From: Streptomyces sp. NBC_00536
Lineage (GTDB): Bacteria > Actinomycetota > Actinomycetes > Streptomycetales > Streptomycetaceae
Direction of reading: 5' to 3'
Assembly: GCF_036346295.1 (NCBI RefSeq)
Contig: NZ_CP107819.1
Coordinates: forward strand, 2,232,001-2,296,000
DNA length: 64,000 bases
The notes below the pieces were generated by a model. The model did not search any database. It saw only the letters and a list, made by a program, of their open reading frames with translations, and had not been told where the DNA came from. A program made the position numbers and the translations under genes. Shown piece after piece: positions 36,578-43,730 of the stretch (within the stretch, counting starts at the first letter, position 1; every line of letters starts with the position of its first letter).

Positions 36578-37816
36578 TCACGCGAGGCTGTCCGTGCGCT
36601 CGGCTAGTGCGCGGAGTTCGTCTGACGCGGACCGGCCCGAGATGAGTACGAGGTCTCGCACGACTGCCCGGGCCGCCGCATGGGTGTGGATCACCTCGGG
36701 TGCCAGTTCCTCGGCGCGCAGAAGGCAGTCCAGCGAGTCGGCGTACTGGCGGCGTTGCGCATGGGCTCGGCCCAGGTCCATCAGCAGGCGCGCCTGCCGC
36801 TCGGACGAAAGGCCGTCCGTGCGGAGTCCCTTGGCGATGTCGAGCGCCTCGCCGGCATCGCCGAGCTCGACTGCGGTCGAGACGGCCTGGATCTCCACGT
36901 TCGTGGGACCGAATTCAAGATTGAAGTCGTTGCGGTTCTCGCCCAGCAGACTGGCGACGCTTCGCGCGGCGTCGATCTGCTGCCGTGCCGACGTCCTCTC
37001 GCCCGCTCGGGCGTGCACGAGCGCCAGCATCAGGTGCAGCGATCCCAGCACGGAGAGGTGCTCAGGTGTGGGCTCGTTGGTCTCGACATGCTGCAGGAGG
37101 ACGCCGACCGCCTGGGCGGCAGTGTGCTCGGCCTGGTCGAGGCGCTTCAGCCGAACGAAGGCGTGGCAGAGGCGGTAGATCCCGGCGAAGACGCCGAGGG
37201 CACTACCGGAAAGCTCCGCCTCGCGGATCGCCCGGTCCGCCGCAACCCATGCGGCATCCGCCTCGTTCTGGCGAACGAAAGCCGCAGACAGGGCTTGGTA
37301 CACCCTGGCCAGCAGATCGTGCAGTTTGGGTAGGTATGCAGCCGGAGCCGTTCGTACGGCCCGTTCCAGCAGCGGAACAGACGAGCTCACGACCGCGCTC
37401 AGTTCGGCGAACCGACCGCCGTGCGTGAGCTCCCAGATCCTGTCGACCGATGCTCGAAGTTCGGTAAGGGAATCCGGACTGAAGTCCTGGCGGGGACTCA
37501 GGAGGACATCGAGCGCGGAGTGCCCGGAGAGCACAAGACGAGCCTGATCGAGATCGTTCGTGTCCGGTTCGGACGCCGTCTCGACCTCTGCCGGGGCGGG
37601 AGCATCGGGCTGCAGCACCTGGAGCGGCACGCCAAGGCCGTCAGCGAGCAGCCGCAGCACGTCCAGGCGGTTCACCGGCTGGATGCCCCGCTCGACCTGG
37701 GACAGCCAGCTCGCCGTACGGCCGATGGCCGTGGCGAGTTCCCCCTGCGTCATGCCCTTCTGCTTGCGCAGACCGGCCACTCGCGCGCCAAAGGCGCGCC
37801 GCTCCTCGGAACTCAC
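36578..37816 (-). CDS. XRE-family regulator with C-terminal TPR-like domain
   Basis: The 412-aa protein has an N-terminal Cro/C1-type helix-turn-helix (residues 9-66, with MTQGELATAIGRTASWLSQVERG) and then about 330 residues of helical, TPR-like repeats (HDLLARVYQALSAAF, LRLVKRLDQAE-like segments, RLLMDLGRAHAQRRQYADSLDCLL). This layout is common in Streptomyces developmental and antibiotic regulators and is also that of peptide-sensing RRNPP proteins. Its ATG overlaps the ABM gene stop (ATGA). The surrounding DNA is noticeably less GC-rich than the core genes. Confidence 0.88.
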   Translation of the reverse strand: MSSEERRAFGARVAGLRKQKGMTQGELATAIGRTASWLSQVERGIQPVNRLDVLRLLADGLGVPLQVLQPDAPAPAEVETASEPDTNDLDQARLVLSGHSALDVLLSPRQDFSPDSLTELRASVDRIWELTHGGRFAELSAVVSSSVPLLERAVRTAPAAYLPKLHDLLARVYQALSAAFVRQNEADAAWVAADRAIREAELSGSALGVFAGIYRLCHAFVRLKRLDQAEHTAAQAVGVLLQHVETNEPTPEHLSVLGSLHLMLALVHARAGERTSARQQIDAARSVASLLGENRNDFNLEFGPTNVEIQAVSTAVELGDAGEALDIAKGLRTDGLSSERQARLLMDLGRAHAQRRQYADSLDCLLRAEELAPEVIHTHAAARAVVRDLVLISGRSASDELRALAERTDSLA

Positions 37817-38133
37817 TGCTGCGCTGCCACCTTCCCGCCGGTCACATCGAGGAACGTGACCTCGACACCGGCAAGGTACTGCTCCCGCTCAGCAAGGAAG
37901 TACTTCGTGTGCGGCTGCGCCTCATGGACGCCGAACGCCGCACGGTCCGCGTACAGCTCGTAGAACACCCGCACCAGCGGCTCGCCCTCCGGTACGTGCA
38001 CCACATAGGCCAGCGTGCCCGGCTCTGCACTCTTGATGCCCTCCAGGGTGGTTGCACACAGCTCGTCGAATGCCGTCGCGGCTTCCTCGTCGCGCAACGA
38101 GAAGCGCACGACCAGGCCGAATCCCTCGCTCAT
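37813..38133 (-). CDS. Antibiotic biosynthesis monooxygenase (ABM)-fold small protein
   Basis: The 106-aa protein reads as a ferredoxin-like ABM/YgiN domain: VVRFSLRDEEAATAFDELC, the SAEPGTLAYVVH strand, PLVRVFYELYADRAAFGVHEAQPHTKYFL and VTFLDVTGG. The ABM family includes cofactor-free quinol monooxygenases and also non-enzymatic members. It is translated first and coupled to the XRE-TPR gene by a 4-bp overlap, suggesting that its product or activity feeds the regulator. The substrate is unknown. Confidence 0.85.
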   Translation of the reverse strand: MSEGFGLVVRFSLRDEEAATAFDELCATTLEGIKSAEPGTLAYVVHVPEGEPLVRVFYELYADRAAFGVHEAQPHTKYFLAEREQYLAGVEVTFLDVTGGKVAAQQ

Positions 38134-38198
38134 AAGTGCTCCTTTCGAGTCGCGGCCAGTCTCTCTGATGCGCAGAGTTTCTACGAGTAGCAGATCTT

Positions 38199-38244
38199 CT
38201 TGACTCGCAGAAATGCTGCGAGTGGCTTCGTAGTCGAGCTACTA
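38199..38244. promoter_or_regulatory. Divergent promoter region with nested dyads, likely XRE operator
   Basis: Between the divergent ABM and micro-gene starts lies an AT-richer patch with ACTCGCA/TGCGAGT (38202-38208, 38216-38222) and GTAGT/ACTAC (38229-38244), plus TACGAGTA at 38181-38188. A -35-like TTGACT (38199-38204) overlaps the first dyad. These are the obvious binding sites for the XRE-TPR regulator and would let it control both sides. Confidence 0.5.
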
Positions 38245-38296
38245 CCCGGTGTGATCGGGGGCTGCTGCTCCCCTGCTGCGCGAAGGAGACGCGGAC

Positions 38297-38464
38297 ATGC
38301 GTCAGATCCCCGTAGGCACCTCAGCCACCGAGACAGCAAGCACCTCGGACACACCCTCGGATCGGGTGACTGCAGCGGTCGAACCCAGTGCGGACCTGCT
38401 CGACCGGGCGTTGGTCGGCTGGGAGCGCTTCCTTGGCACCTTCGAGGGTGGGTCCGATGAGTGA
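38297..38464 (+). CDS. Hypothetical 55-aa acidic micro-protein
   Basis: The ORF starts at ATG after a good AGGAGA site. It encodes MRQIPVGTSATETASTSDTP followed by SDRVTAAVEP and ending LVGWERFLGTFEGGSDE. The first half is Ser/Thr-rich and probably disordered; the second half could form one helix. It is acidic, with no signal peptide or membrane segment. It matches no family I know. It overlaps the next gene by 8 bp, so the two are translated together, divergently from the ABM/XRE pair. Confidence 0.65.
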   Translation: MRQIPVGTSATETASTSDTPSDRVTAAVEPSADLLDRALVGWERFLGTFEGGSDE

Positions 38465-38678
38465 GCGCTACGAGTACGTGCCCCACCCGCTTCTGCGTCG
38501 CCGAGTCCGCGACATCGCATCCGGCGCCGAAGGGGAGTTGATGGCCGTGATCAACGAGAACGTCTCAGATTCCGCCACCTACGCGCGTTGGATGGAGTTG
38601 GCCTACATCCGCGGCGCGTCCGGCCGCGAGTTCACCACCGCGATCCACAACATCGAAACGGTCAGCCGGATGACGTGA
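38457..38678 (+). CDS. Hypothetical 73-aa micro-protein
   Basis: The ORF runs MSERYEYVPHPLLRRRVRDI, then ASGAEGELMAVINENV, and ends IHNIETVSRMT. It looks like a small helical soluble protein with an RRRVRD basic patch. It lacks the Trp and RDSK landmarks of DUF397 proteins, which often pair with XRE regulators in Streptomyces. It is coupled to the 55-aa gene upstream, and its stop is about 15 bp before the right inverted-repeat arm. Confidence 0.65.
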   Translation: MSERYEYVPHPLLRRRVRDIASGAEGELMAVINENVSDSATYARWMELAYIRGASGREFTTAIHNIETVSRMT

Positions 38679-38689
38679 TCCTCATCCGC

Positions 38690-39075
38690 TCCCAGGAGGC
38701 CTTTGGGGTTGCCTCTTCCCGAGTGGGCTCGCATCTCTGACGGGCCCGTCTGTGTCCTTCTGTCCGGCCCGTTCTTTGGGGGTTTCCCGGTGGTCTTCGT
38801 TTTTCCGTGGCGGGGCGGTCTGTCAAGGGTTGAGCGCAGCGAAATCGCGGAGCGACGCGACCGCAGGGAGCGCTCTTGACAGGCCGTCCCGCCACGGAAG
38901 GACGATGGGACTGCCGGGGAATCCCCAAACCCTCTCCGATGCGGCCCGCCCGGACCCCGCCGCCCCCCGACCCCGGGCGCGCGACGAGGGGGTGGGTGGG
39001 CAGCCGCCGGGCCGGAGGCAGGGGCCCGAGGGGGTGGAAGCGCCGGGTGCGCGGGAGCCCGTACCGCCGCCGCGT
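38690..39075. repeat. Right arm of the long inverted repeat bounding the cassette
   Basis: This is the inverse counterpart of 36010-36420. From 38742 to 38941 it is nearly identical to the left arm; toward 39075 the match weakens but continues with GGGTGGGTGGGCA and GCGGGAGCCCGTACC. It ends about 65 bp before the kinase start. No gene is visible in 38679-39141. Confidence 0.8.
38778..38926 (-). mobile_element. 149-bp MITE-like palindromic element, right copy
   Basis: This is the same length and plan as the left copy, in opposite orientation: GGGGGTTTCCCGG at the outer left, perfect CTGTCAAG and CTTGACAG around the 47-nt centre GGTTGAGCGCAGC through GGGAGCGCT, and CCGGGGAATCCCC at the right end. 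Only a few substitutions separate the two copies, implying a recent common origin or gene conversion. Confidence 0.6.
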
Positions 39076-39141
39076 CACAGCTGCGCTGCAACCCCCGGGG
39101 CCCCGGGACCGCACCTCGCCCGGCACTCGTAGAATCGCCGG

Positions 39142-41067
39142 GTGGATACGACCCTGGACGACCCCCTCGTCGGGCGCGTGCTCGACGGCCGCTACCGCAT
39201 CGACGCCCGTATCGCGGTCGGCGGGATGGCCACGGTCTACCGGGCCGTCGACACCCGCCTCGACCGTGTGCTCGCGCTCAAGGTGATGCACCCGGCGCTC
39301 GCCGCCGACGGCGCCTTCGTCGAGCGGTTCATCCGCGAGGCCAAGTCCGTGGCCCGGCTCGCGCACCCCAATGTCGTCGGCGTCTTCGACCAGGGCACGG
39401 ACGGCCCCTTCGTCTTCCTCGCCATGGAGTACGTCTCCGGCTGCACCCTGCGCGACGTGCTCCGCGAGCGCGGCGCCCTGCGGCCGCGGGCCGCGCTCGA
39501 CATCCTGGAGCCGATGCTCGCCGCGCTCGGCGCCGCGCACCGTGCCGGGTTCGTGCACCGGGACATGAAGCCCGAGAACGTACTGATCGGCGACGACGGC
39601 CGGGTGAAGGTCGCCGACTTCGGCCTCGTGCGCAGTGTCGACTCCGTCACGGACACCACCGGCTCCGTCCTCGGCACGGTCTCCTACCTCGCCCCCGAGC
39701 AGATCGAGAACGGTCTCACCGACACCCGTGTCGATGTCTACGCCTGTGGTGTGGTGCTGTACGAGATGCTCACCGGCTCCAAGCCGCACACCGGCGGCAC
39801 GCCCGCCCAGGTGATCTACCGGCACCTCAACGAGGACGTGCCGCCTCCGTCGGCCGCCGTCCCCGGGCTGCCCTCCGCGCTGGACGGGCTGGTCGCCGCG
39901 GCCGCCGCCCGCAACCCGGAGCTGCGCCCGTACGACGCGGTGGCCCTGCTGGCGCTGGCCCGCGAGGCCCGCGCCGCGCTGACCGACGGCGAGCTGGACG
40001 CCGTACCGCCGCAGGCGCGCGCCGAGGAGCGGACGGCGGCCGAGGACCGCACGAGCGTGATCCCGCGCACGGCCCCCGCGGCGCCTCCGGTGGAGCACAC
40101 TTCCCGGCTGGCGCACCCCGGCCCGCCCCCCGGTCCGGCGGACCGGCCGGAGCGCTCGCGCGCGGTACGCCGCCCCCGCCCCCGGCGCGGCACGTACCTG
40201 ACCATCGCCGGGATCCTGCTCGCCCTGGGCCTCGGCACCGGGGTCTGGTACATAAGCTCGGGGCAGTTCACCCAGGTCCCGCACCTGCTCGGCAAGACCG
40301 AGGAGCAGGCCCGCGACCAGCTGTCGGCGGCGGGCCTCGGGGTGAAGGGGGTCGACCGGAAGTTCAGTGACACCTTCGAGCGCGGCACCGTGATGAACAG
40401 CGACCCGGAGAGCGGCAAGCGGATCCGCGGCAACGGCGCGGTGACGCTCGTCATCTCGCGCGGCCCGCAGGTCGTCCTCGTGCCCAATCTCAAGGGCAAG
40501 CCGCTGGACGCCGCCAAGGGCGAACTGACAAAGGCGGGGCTCGCGCCCGGCATCGTCACCCAGGAGTTCAGCCAGGACCTCCCCCAGGGCGCGGTGGTCA
40601 GGACCGACCCCGAGGGCGGCGCCCAGCGGGCCCCCGACGCAGCCGTGGCGCTGGTGGTCAGCAAGGGCCGCCCGGTACAGGTGCCGAGCGTGGTCGGCGC
40701 GGGCGTCGAGCAGGCCCGGGCGGGCCTGGAAGGGCTCGGCCTGAAGGTCGAGGTCGCGCCCGAGCAGGTCAATTCGGCGAGCCCGGCGGGCTCGGTCGCC
40801 AATCAGTCGCTGAGCGCGGGCGCCCAGGCGGCGGCGGGTGACACGGTGACGCTGACGGTCTCCAAGGGGCCGCGCCAGATCCCGGTGCCGAACGTCGCGG
40901 GCCAGGACGTGGACGCCGCGAAGCGGGCGCTGGAGGGCGCGGGCTTCAAGGTGAAGGTGGAACGGCCGTTCCTCTCCTTCAGCAACACCGTCGACACCCA
41001 GTCGGTGCCGGCCGGCCAGAGCGCCCCGGAGGGCAGCACGATCACCCTCAAGACCAGGGGGCTGTGA
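39142..41067 (+). CDS. PASTA-domain Ser/Thr protein kinase (PknL/PknB-like)
   Basis: The 641-aa membrane kinase has a glycine loop AVGGMATVY, ATP-binding Lys47, HRDMKPEN with catalytic Asp141, DFG at 159-161 and APEQ in the P+1 loop. A linker and one membrane segment (about 352-372) lead to four extracellular PASTA repeats (TQVPHLLGKT, VLVPNLKGKP, VQVPSVVGAG, IPVPNVAGQD) that bind peptidoglycan/lipid II. The start is GTG. An Rv2175c-like protein, the known PknL substrate type, is encoded 7 kb upstream. A role sensing cell-wall state is inferred from the family. Confidence 0.93.
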   Translation: MDTTLDDPLVGRVLDGRYRIDARIAVGGMATVYRAVDTRLDRVLALKVMHPALAADGAFVERFIREAKSVARLAHPNVVGVFDQGTDGPFVFLAMEYVSGCTLRDVLRERGALRPRAALDILEPMLAALGAAHRAGFVHRDMKPENVLIGDDGRVKVADFGLVRSVDSVTDTTGSVLGTVSYLAPEQIENGLTDTRVDVYACGVVLYEMLTGSKPHTGGTPAQVIYRHLNEDVPPPSAAVPGLPSALDGLVAAAAARNPELRPYDAVALLALAREARAALTDGELDAVPPQARAEERTAAEDRTSVIPRTAPAAPPVEHTSRLAHPGPPPGPADRPERSRAVRRPRPRRGTYLTIAGILLALGLGTGVWYISSGQFTQVPHLLGKTEEQARDQLSAAGLGVKGVDRKFSDTFERGTVMNSDPESGKRIRGNGAVTLVISRGPQVVLVPNLKGKPLDAAKGELTKAGLAPGIVTQEFSQDLPQGAVVRTDPEGGAQRAPDAAVALVVSKGRPVQVPSVVGAGVEQARAGLEGLGLKVEVAPEQVNSASPAGSVANQSLSAGAQAAAGDTVTLTVSKGPRQIPVPNVAGQDVDAAKRALEGAGFKVKVERPFLSFSNTVDTQSVPAGQSAPEGSTITLKTRGL

Positions 41068-41975
41068 TGCAAGCGGCTGTGAAGCGCAATCCGGTGGGCG
41101 GTCCCGTGGGCAATCCGGTGCGCAATCCGGTGGGCGGGCACGTGCCCGTCGCGGGCGGGCTCGCCTCGGTGGGGCTGACGTACGCCCGGGAGATGGGCGC
41201 CGAGGCCGTACAGGTCTTCGTCGCCAATCCGCGCGGCTGGGCGACCCCGGTGGGCAACCCGGCGCAGGACGAGCTGTTCCGCGAGCAGTGCGCGCAGGAG
41301 TCGATTCCGGTCTACGTGCACGCCCCGTACTTGATCAACTTCGGCTCGCACACCGAGGCGACGGTGGAGAAGTCGGTGGAGTCACTGCGCCACTCGCTGC
41401 GCCGGGGCCGTGAGATCGGCGCGCGCGGGGTGGTCGTCCACACCGGTTCGGCGACCGGCGGCCGCCCGCGCGAGCTGGCGTACGCGCAGGTCAGGGAGCA
41501 CATGCTGCCGCTGCTGGATGAACTGACGCATGACGACGACCCGTTCCTGCTGCTGGAGTCGACGGCCGGGCAGGGCTTCTCGCTGTGCTCGCGGACCTGG
41601 GACTTCGGCCCCTACTTCGAGGCCCTCGACTCCCATCCCAAGCTCGGGATCTGCCTCGACACCTGCCACATCTTCGCGGCGGGGCACGATCTGGCGGAGC
41701 CGGGCGGGACGAAGCAGACGCTGGACCTGCTGGTGGACACGGTGGGCGAGGGACGCCTCAAGCTGGTCCACGCGAACGACTCCAAGGAGGGCGTGGGCGC
41801 CCACAAGGACCGGCACGCCAACATCGGGCAGGGCCACATCGGGCGCGACGCCTTCGCCGAGCTGTTCTCGCACCCGGCGATGGACGGCGTACCGCTGATC
41901 ATCGAGACGCCGGGCGGCAAGGAGGGGCACGCGGCGGACGTGGCCCTGCTCAAGGAGCTGCGCGAACTGCACTGA
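41067..41975 (+). CDS. Endonuclease IV-like (deoxyribonuclease IV) TIM-barrel protein
   Basis: A probable Zn-dependent AP endonuclease. The 302-aa protein contains VYVHAPYLINFGSHTEAT, VVVHTGSATGG, LLLESTAGQGFSLC, LGICLDTCHIFAAGHDL, LVHANDSKEGVGAHKDRHANIGQGHIG and PLIIETPGG, covering the His/Glu/Asp metal ligands of the Nfo family. The N-terminus has an odd NPV-rich repeat (NPVGGPVGNPVRNPVGGHV) from a 12-bp DNA repeat at about 41090-41138. The ATG overlaps the kinase stop; an in-frame GTG sits one codon earlier. Confidence 0.88.
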   Translation: MQAAVKRNPVGGPVGNPVRNPVGGHVPVAGGLASVGLTYAREMGAEAVQVFVANPRGWATPVGNPAQDELFREQCAQESIPVYVHAPYLINFGSHTEATVEKSVESLRHSLRRGREIGARGVVVHTGSATGGRPRELAYAQVREHMLPLLDELTHDDDPFLLLESTAGQGFSLCSRTWDFGPYFEALDSHPKLGICLDTCHIFAAGHDLAEPGGTKQTLDLLVDTVGEGRLKLVHANDSKEGVGAHKDRHANIGQGHIGRDAFAELFSHPAMDGVPLIIETPGGKEGHAADVALLKELRELH

Positions 41976-42003
41976 CCGGCGGCGAAAAGGGGGCCGCGAC
42001 GGG

Positions 42004-42636
42004 TCAGAGTTCCGGGCCGTCGCCCGGTTCCTCCTGGTAGGAGTAGCGCTGTTCGCGCCAGGGGTCGCCGATGTTGTGGTAGCCGCGCTCTTCCCAGAAC
42101 CCGCGCCGGTCGGCGGTCATGTACTCGATGCCGCGGACCCACTTGGGGCCCTTCCAGGCGTACAGGTGCGGGACCACCAGCCGCAGCGGGAAGCCGTGTT
42201 CGGCGGTCAGGGGTTCACCGCCCTGGTGGGTGGCGAAGACGGCCCGTTCCGAGGCGAAGTCGGCGAGCCGCAGGTTCGAGCTGAAGCCGTACTCGGCCCA
42301 GACCATGACGTGGGTGACCGTCGGCGCGGGCGGGGCCAGCTCCAGCAGGCCGCGGGTGAGGACACCACCCCATTCGGCCCCCGCCATGCTGAATTTCGTC
42401 ACGCAGTGCAGGTCCGCGGTCACGGTGGAGAACGGCAGCGCCGAGAACTCCTCGTGGTTCCAGCAGTGCTTGTCACCGTCGGCGGTGGCGCCGAAGACCC
42501 TGAACTCCCAGCGGTCCGGCTTGAACTTGGGCACGGGACCGTAGTGGGTGACCGGCCAGCCCCGCTGCAAGCGCTGTCCCGGAGGAAGCTCCGGCTGCGC
42601 TGCTTCCGCAGTTTCGCGGCTTTCCGGCTGACCCAT
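42004..42636 (-). CDS. Sulfite oxidase-like molybdopterin-dependent oxidoreductase
   Basis: The 210-aa protein has the molybdopterin core of the sulfite oxidase/YedY superfamily: WEFRVFG, the Mo-ligating cysteine in DLHCVTKFSM (Cys78), GFPLRLVVPHLYAWKGPKWVRGIEY and WEERGYHNIGDPWREQRY. It lacks a Tat signal and a heme or dimerisation domain, so it is a short cytoplasmic member. The substrate is unknown. It is convergent with the endonuclease gene and divergent from bacterioferritin. Confidence 0.9.
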   Translation of the reverse strand: MGQPESRETAEAAQPELPPGQRLQRGWPVTHYGPVPKFKPDRWEFRVFGATADGDKHCWNHEEFSALPFSTVTADLHCVTKFSMAGAEWGGVLTRGLLELAPPAPTVTHVMVWAEYGFSSNLRLADFASERAVFATHQGGEPLTAEHGFPLRLVVPHLYAWKGPKWVRGIEYMTADRRGFWEERGYHNIGDPWREQRYSYQEEPGDGPEL

Positions 42637-42802
42637 GACTCCATGGTGACAGACGGACCGGGGTGGTCATGACCAGGCCCGGGGCCGATTCGGGCAAGTC
42701 CGGGTAACTCCCACTAAGGAGGCACTTACTGGACGCCTCTGAGCGGCGGTGCAAGGATGCGCGCACCTGCCCCGTCACACCACTTGGAAGGAGCCCGCTG
42801 CC

Positions 42803-43282
42803 ATGCAGGGCGACCCCGAGGTTCTTGAATTTCTCAACGAGCAGCTGACCGGCGAACTGACCGCGATCAACCAGTACTGGCTGCACTACCGCATCCAGGA
42901 CAACAAGGGCTGGACCAAGCTCGCCAAGTACACCCGTGCCGAGTCCATCGACGAGATGAAGCACGCGGACAAGATCACCGAGCGCATCCTGATGCTCGAC
43001 GGTCTGCCGAACTACCAGCGACTCTTCCACGTCCGGGTCGGCCAGACCCTGACGGAGATGTTCCAGGCGGACCGCCAGGTCGAGGTCGAGGCGATCGACC
43101 GCCTCAAGCGCGGCATCGAGGTGATGCGCGGCAAGGGTGACGTCACCTCGGCGCGGCTGTTCGAGGAGATCCTGGAGGACGAGGAGCACCACATCGACTA
43201 CCTCGACACCCAGCTGGAGATCATCAAGCAGATCGGTGAGCCGCTGTACATCGCGCAGCTGCTGGAGCAGCCGGAGAGCTAG
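42803..43282 (+). CDS. bfr: Bacterioferritin
   Basis: A heme-containing 24-mer iron store. The 159-aa four-helix protein has all ferroxidase ligands: Glu18, Glu51, His54, Glu94, Glu127 and His130, plus heme-ligand Met52. The ATG at 42803 follows GAAGGAG. The gene for its electron donor, the Bfd-type ferredoxin, is convergent only 22 bp away. No clear iron box is visible in the 166-bp upstream gap. Confidence 0.97.
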   Translation: MQGDPEVLEFLNEQLTGELTAINQYWLHYRIQDNKGWTKLAKYTRAESIDEMKHADKITERILMLDGLPNYQRLFHVRVGQTLTEMFQADRQVEVEAIDRLKRGIEVMRGKGDVTSARLFEEILEDEEHHIDYLDTQLEIIKQIGEPLYIAQLLEQPES

Positions 43283-43304
43283 CCCGAACGGGTGGTTGCG
43301 CGGC

Positions 43305-43586
43305 TTACGCGGCCGGGGCGAGCGCTTCGTCGGGGACGGCGACGGCGACGGCGAGCACCGGGTCGGCGGCCAGCACGGCGGCGGCGTCGCCCTTCTCCAG
43401 CAGCTCGCGGCGGGGGCACGCGCCCCGGCCGAGGATGCCCTGGATGGTCCGTACGCACGAGCCGCAGTCGGTGCCGGCCTTGGTGGCCGAGGCGATCTGG
43501 CGCGGCGTGCACGCTCCCGCGTCCGCGTGTGCCTTGACCTGCTTGTCCGTGATGCCGAAGCAAGAGCAGACGTACACGCGGTTCAC
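43305..43586 (-). CDS. bfd: Bacterioferritin-associated (2Fe-2S) ferredoxin
   Basis: The 93-aa protein carries the Bfd fold with cluster ligands Cys7, Cys9, Cys41 and Cys44 (VCSCFGITDKQV, TDCGSCVRTI). It donates electrons to bacterioferritin to release stored iron. The tail after residue 60 is Ala/Val-rich and beyond the standard domain. The start is GTG. An iron-box sequence at 43610-43628 predicts induction under iron starvation, opposite to storage. Confidence 0.94.
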   Translation of the reverse strand: MNRVYVCSCFGITDKQVKAHADAGACTPRQIASATKAGTDCGSCVRTIQGILGRGACPRRELLEKGDAAAVLAADPVLAVAVAVPDEALAPAA

Positions 43587-43609
43587 CTCCCGGACCGGAC
43601 CGCCCCCCG

Positions 43610-43628
43610 CTTGGTGAGGCTTACCTAA
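43610..43628 (-). promoter_or_regulatory. DmdR1/IdeR iron box upstream of bfd
   Basis: On the minus strand the 19-mer TTAGGTAAGCCTCACCAAG fits the actinobacterial iron-box pattern TWAGGTWAGSCTWACCTWA at 17 of 19 positions by my count. It sits 24 bp before the bfd GTG, where Fe-loaded repressor would block transcription. Confidence 0.75.
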
Positions 43629-43648
43629 CCCTACCCAAACTTAGGGTT
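43627..43648. promoter_or_regulatory. AACCCTA-N8-TAGGGTT inverted repeat
   Basis: A 22-bp dyad abuts the iron box on the upstream side of bfd, with -10-like TAGGGT in one arm. It resembles the TAACCCT/AGGGTTA dyad before ftsZ (1899-1919). Confidence 0.4.
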
Positions 43649-43668
43649 CCCTAAAAGGCCTGGATACG

Positions 43669-43707
43669 ACGGTGGGGCGCGGATCACATCGATCCGCGCC
43701 CCACCGT
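43669..43707 (-). terminator. Intrinsic terminator of aroH
   Basis: A perfect 17-bp stem (ACGGTGGGGCGCGGATC with GATCCGCGCCCCACCGT) and 5-nt loop lies 24 nt after the DAHP synthase stop. It separates that gene from the bfd promoter region. Confidence 0.85.
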
Positions 43708-43730
43708 CACACGCCGTCACGCAAAGCCAC

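Noticed and set aside
37813..38133. Evidence for an antibiotic biosynthetic gene cluster from the ABM-fold gene
   Set aside because: No synthase, tailoring or transport genes accompany it; the ABM fold is widespread outside antibiotic pathways.
36010..39075. Classical insertion sequence or composite transposon
   Set aside because: No transposase or recombinase gene lies in or between the arms, and I cannot identify clear target-site duplications. It is therefore described as MITE-like only.
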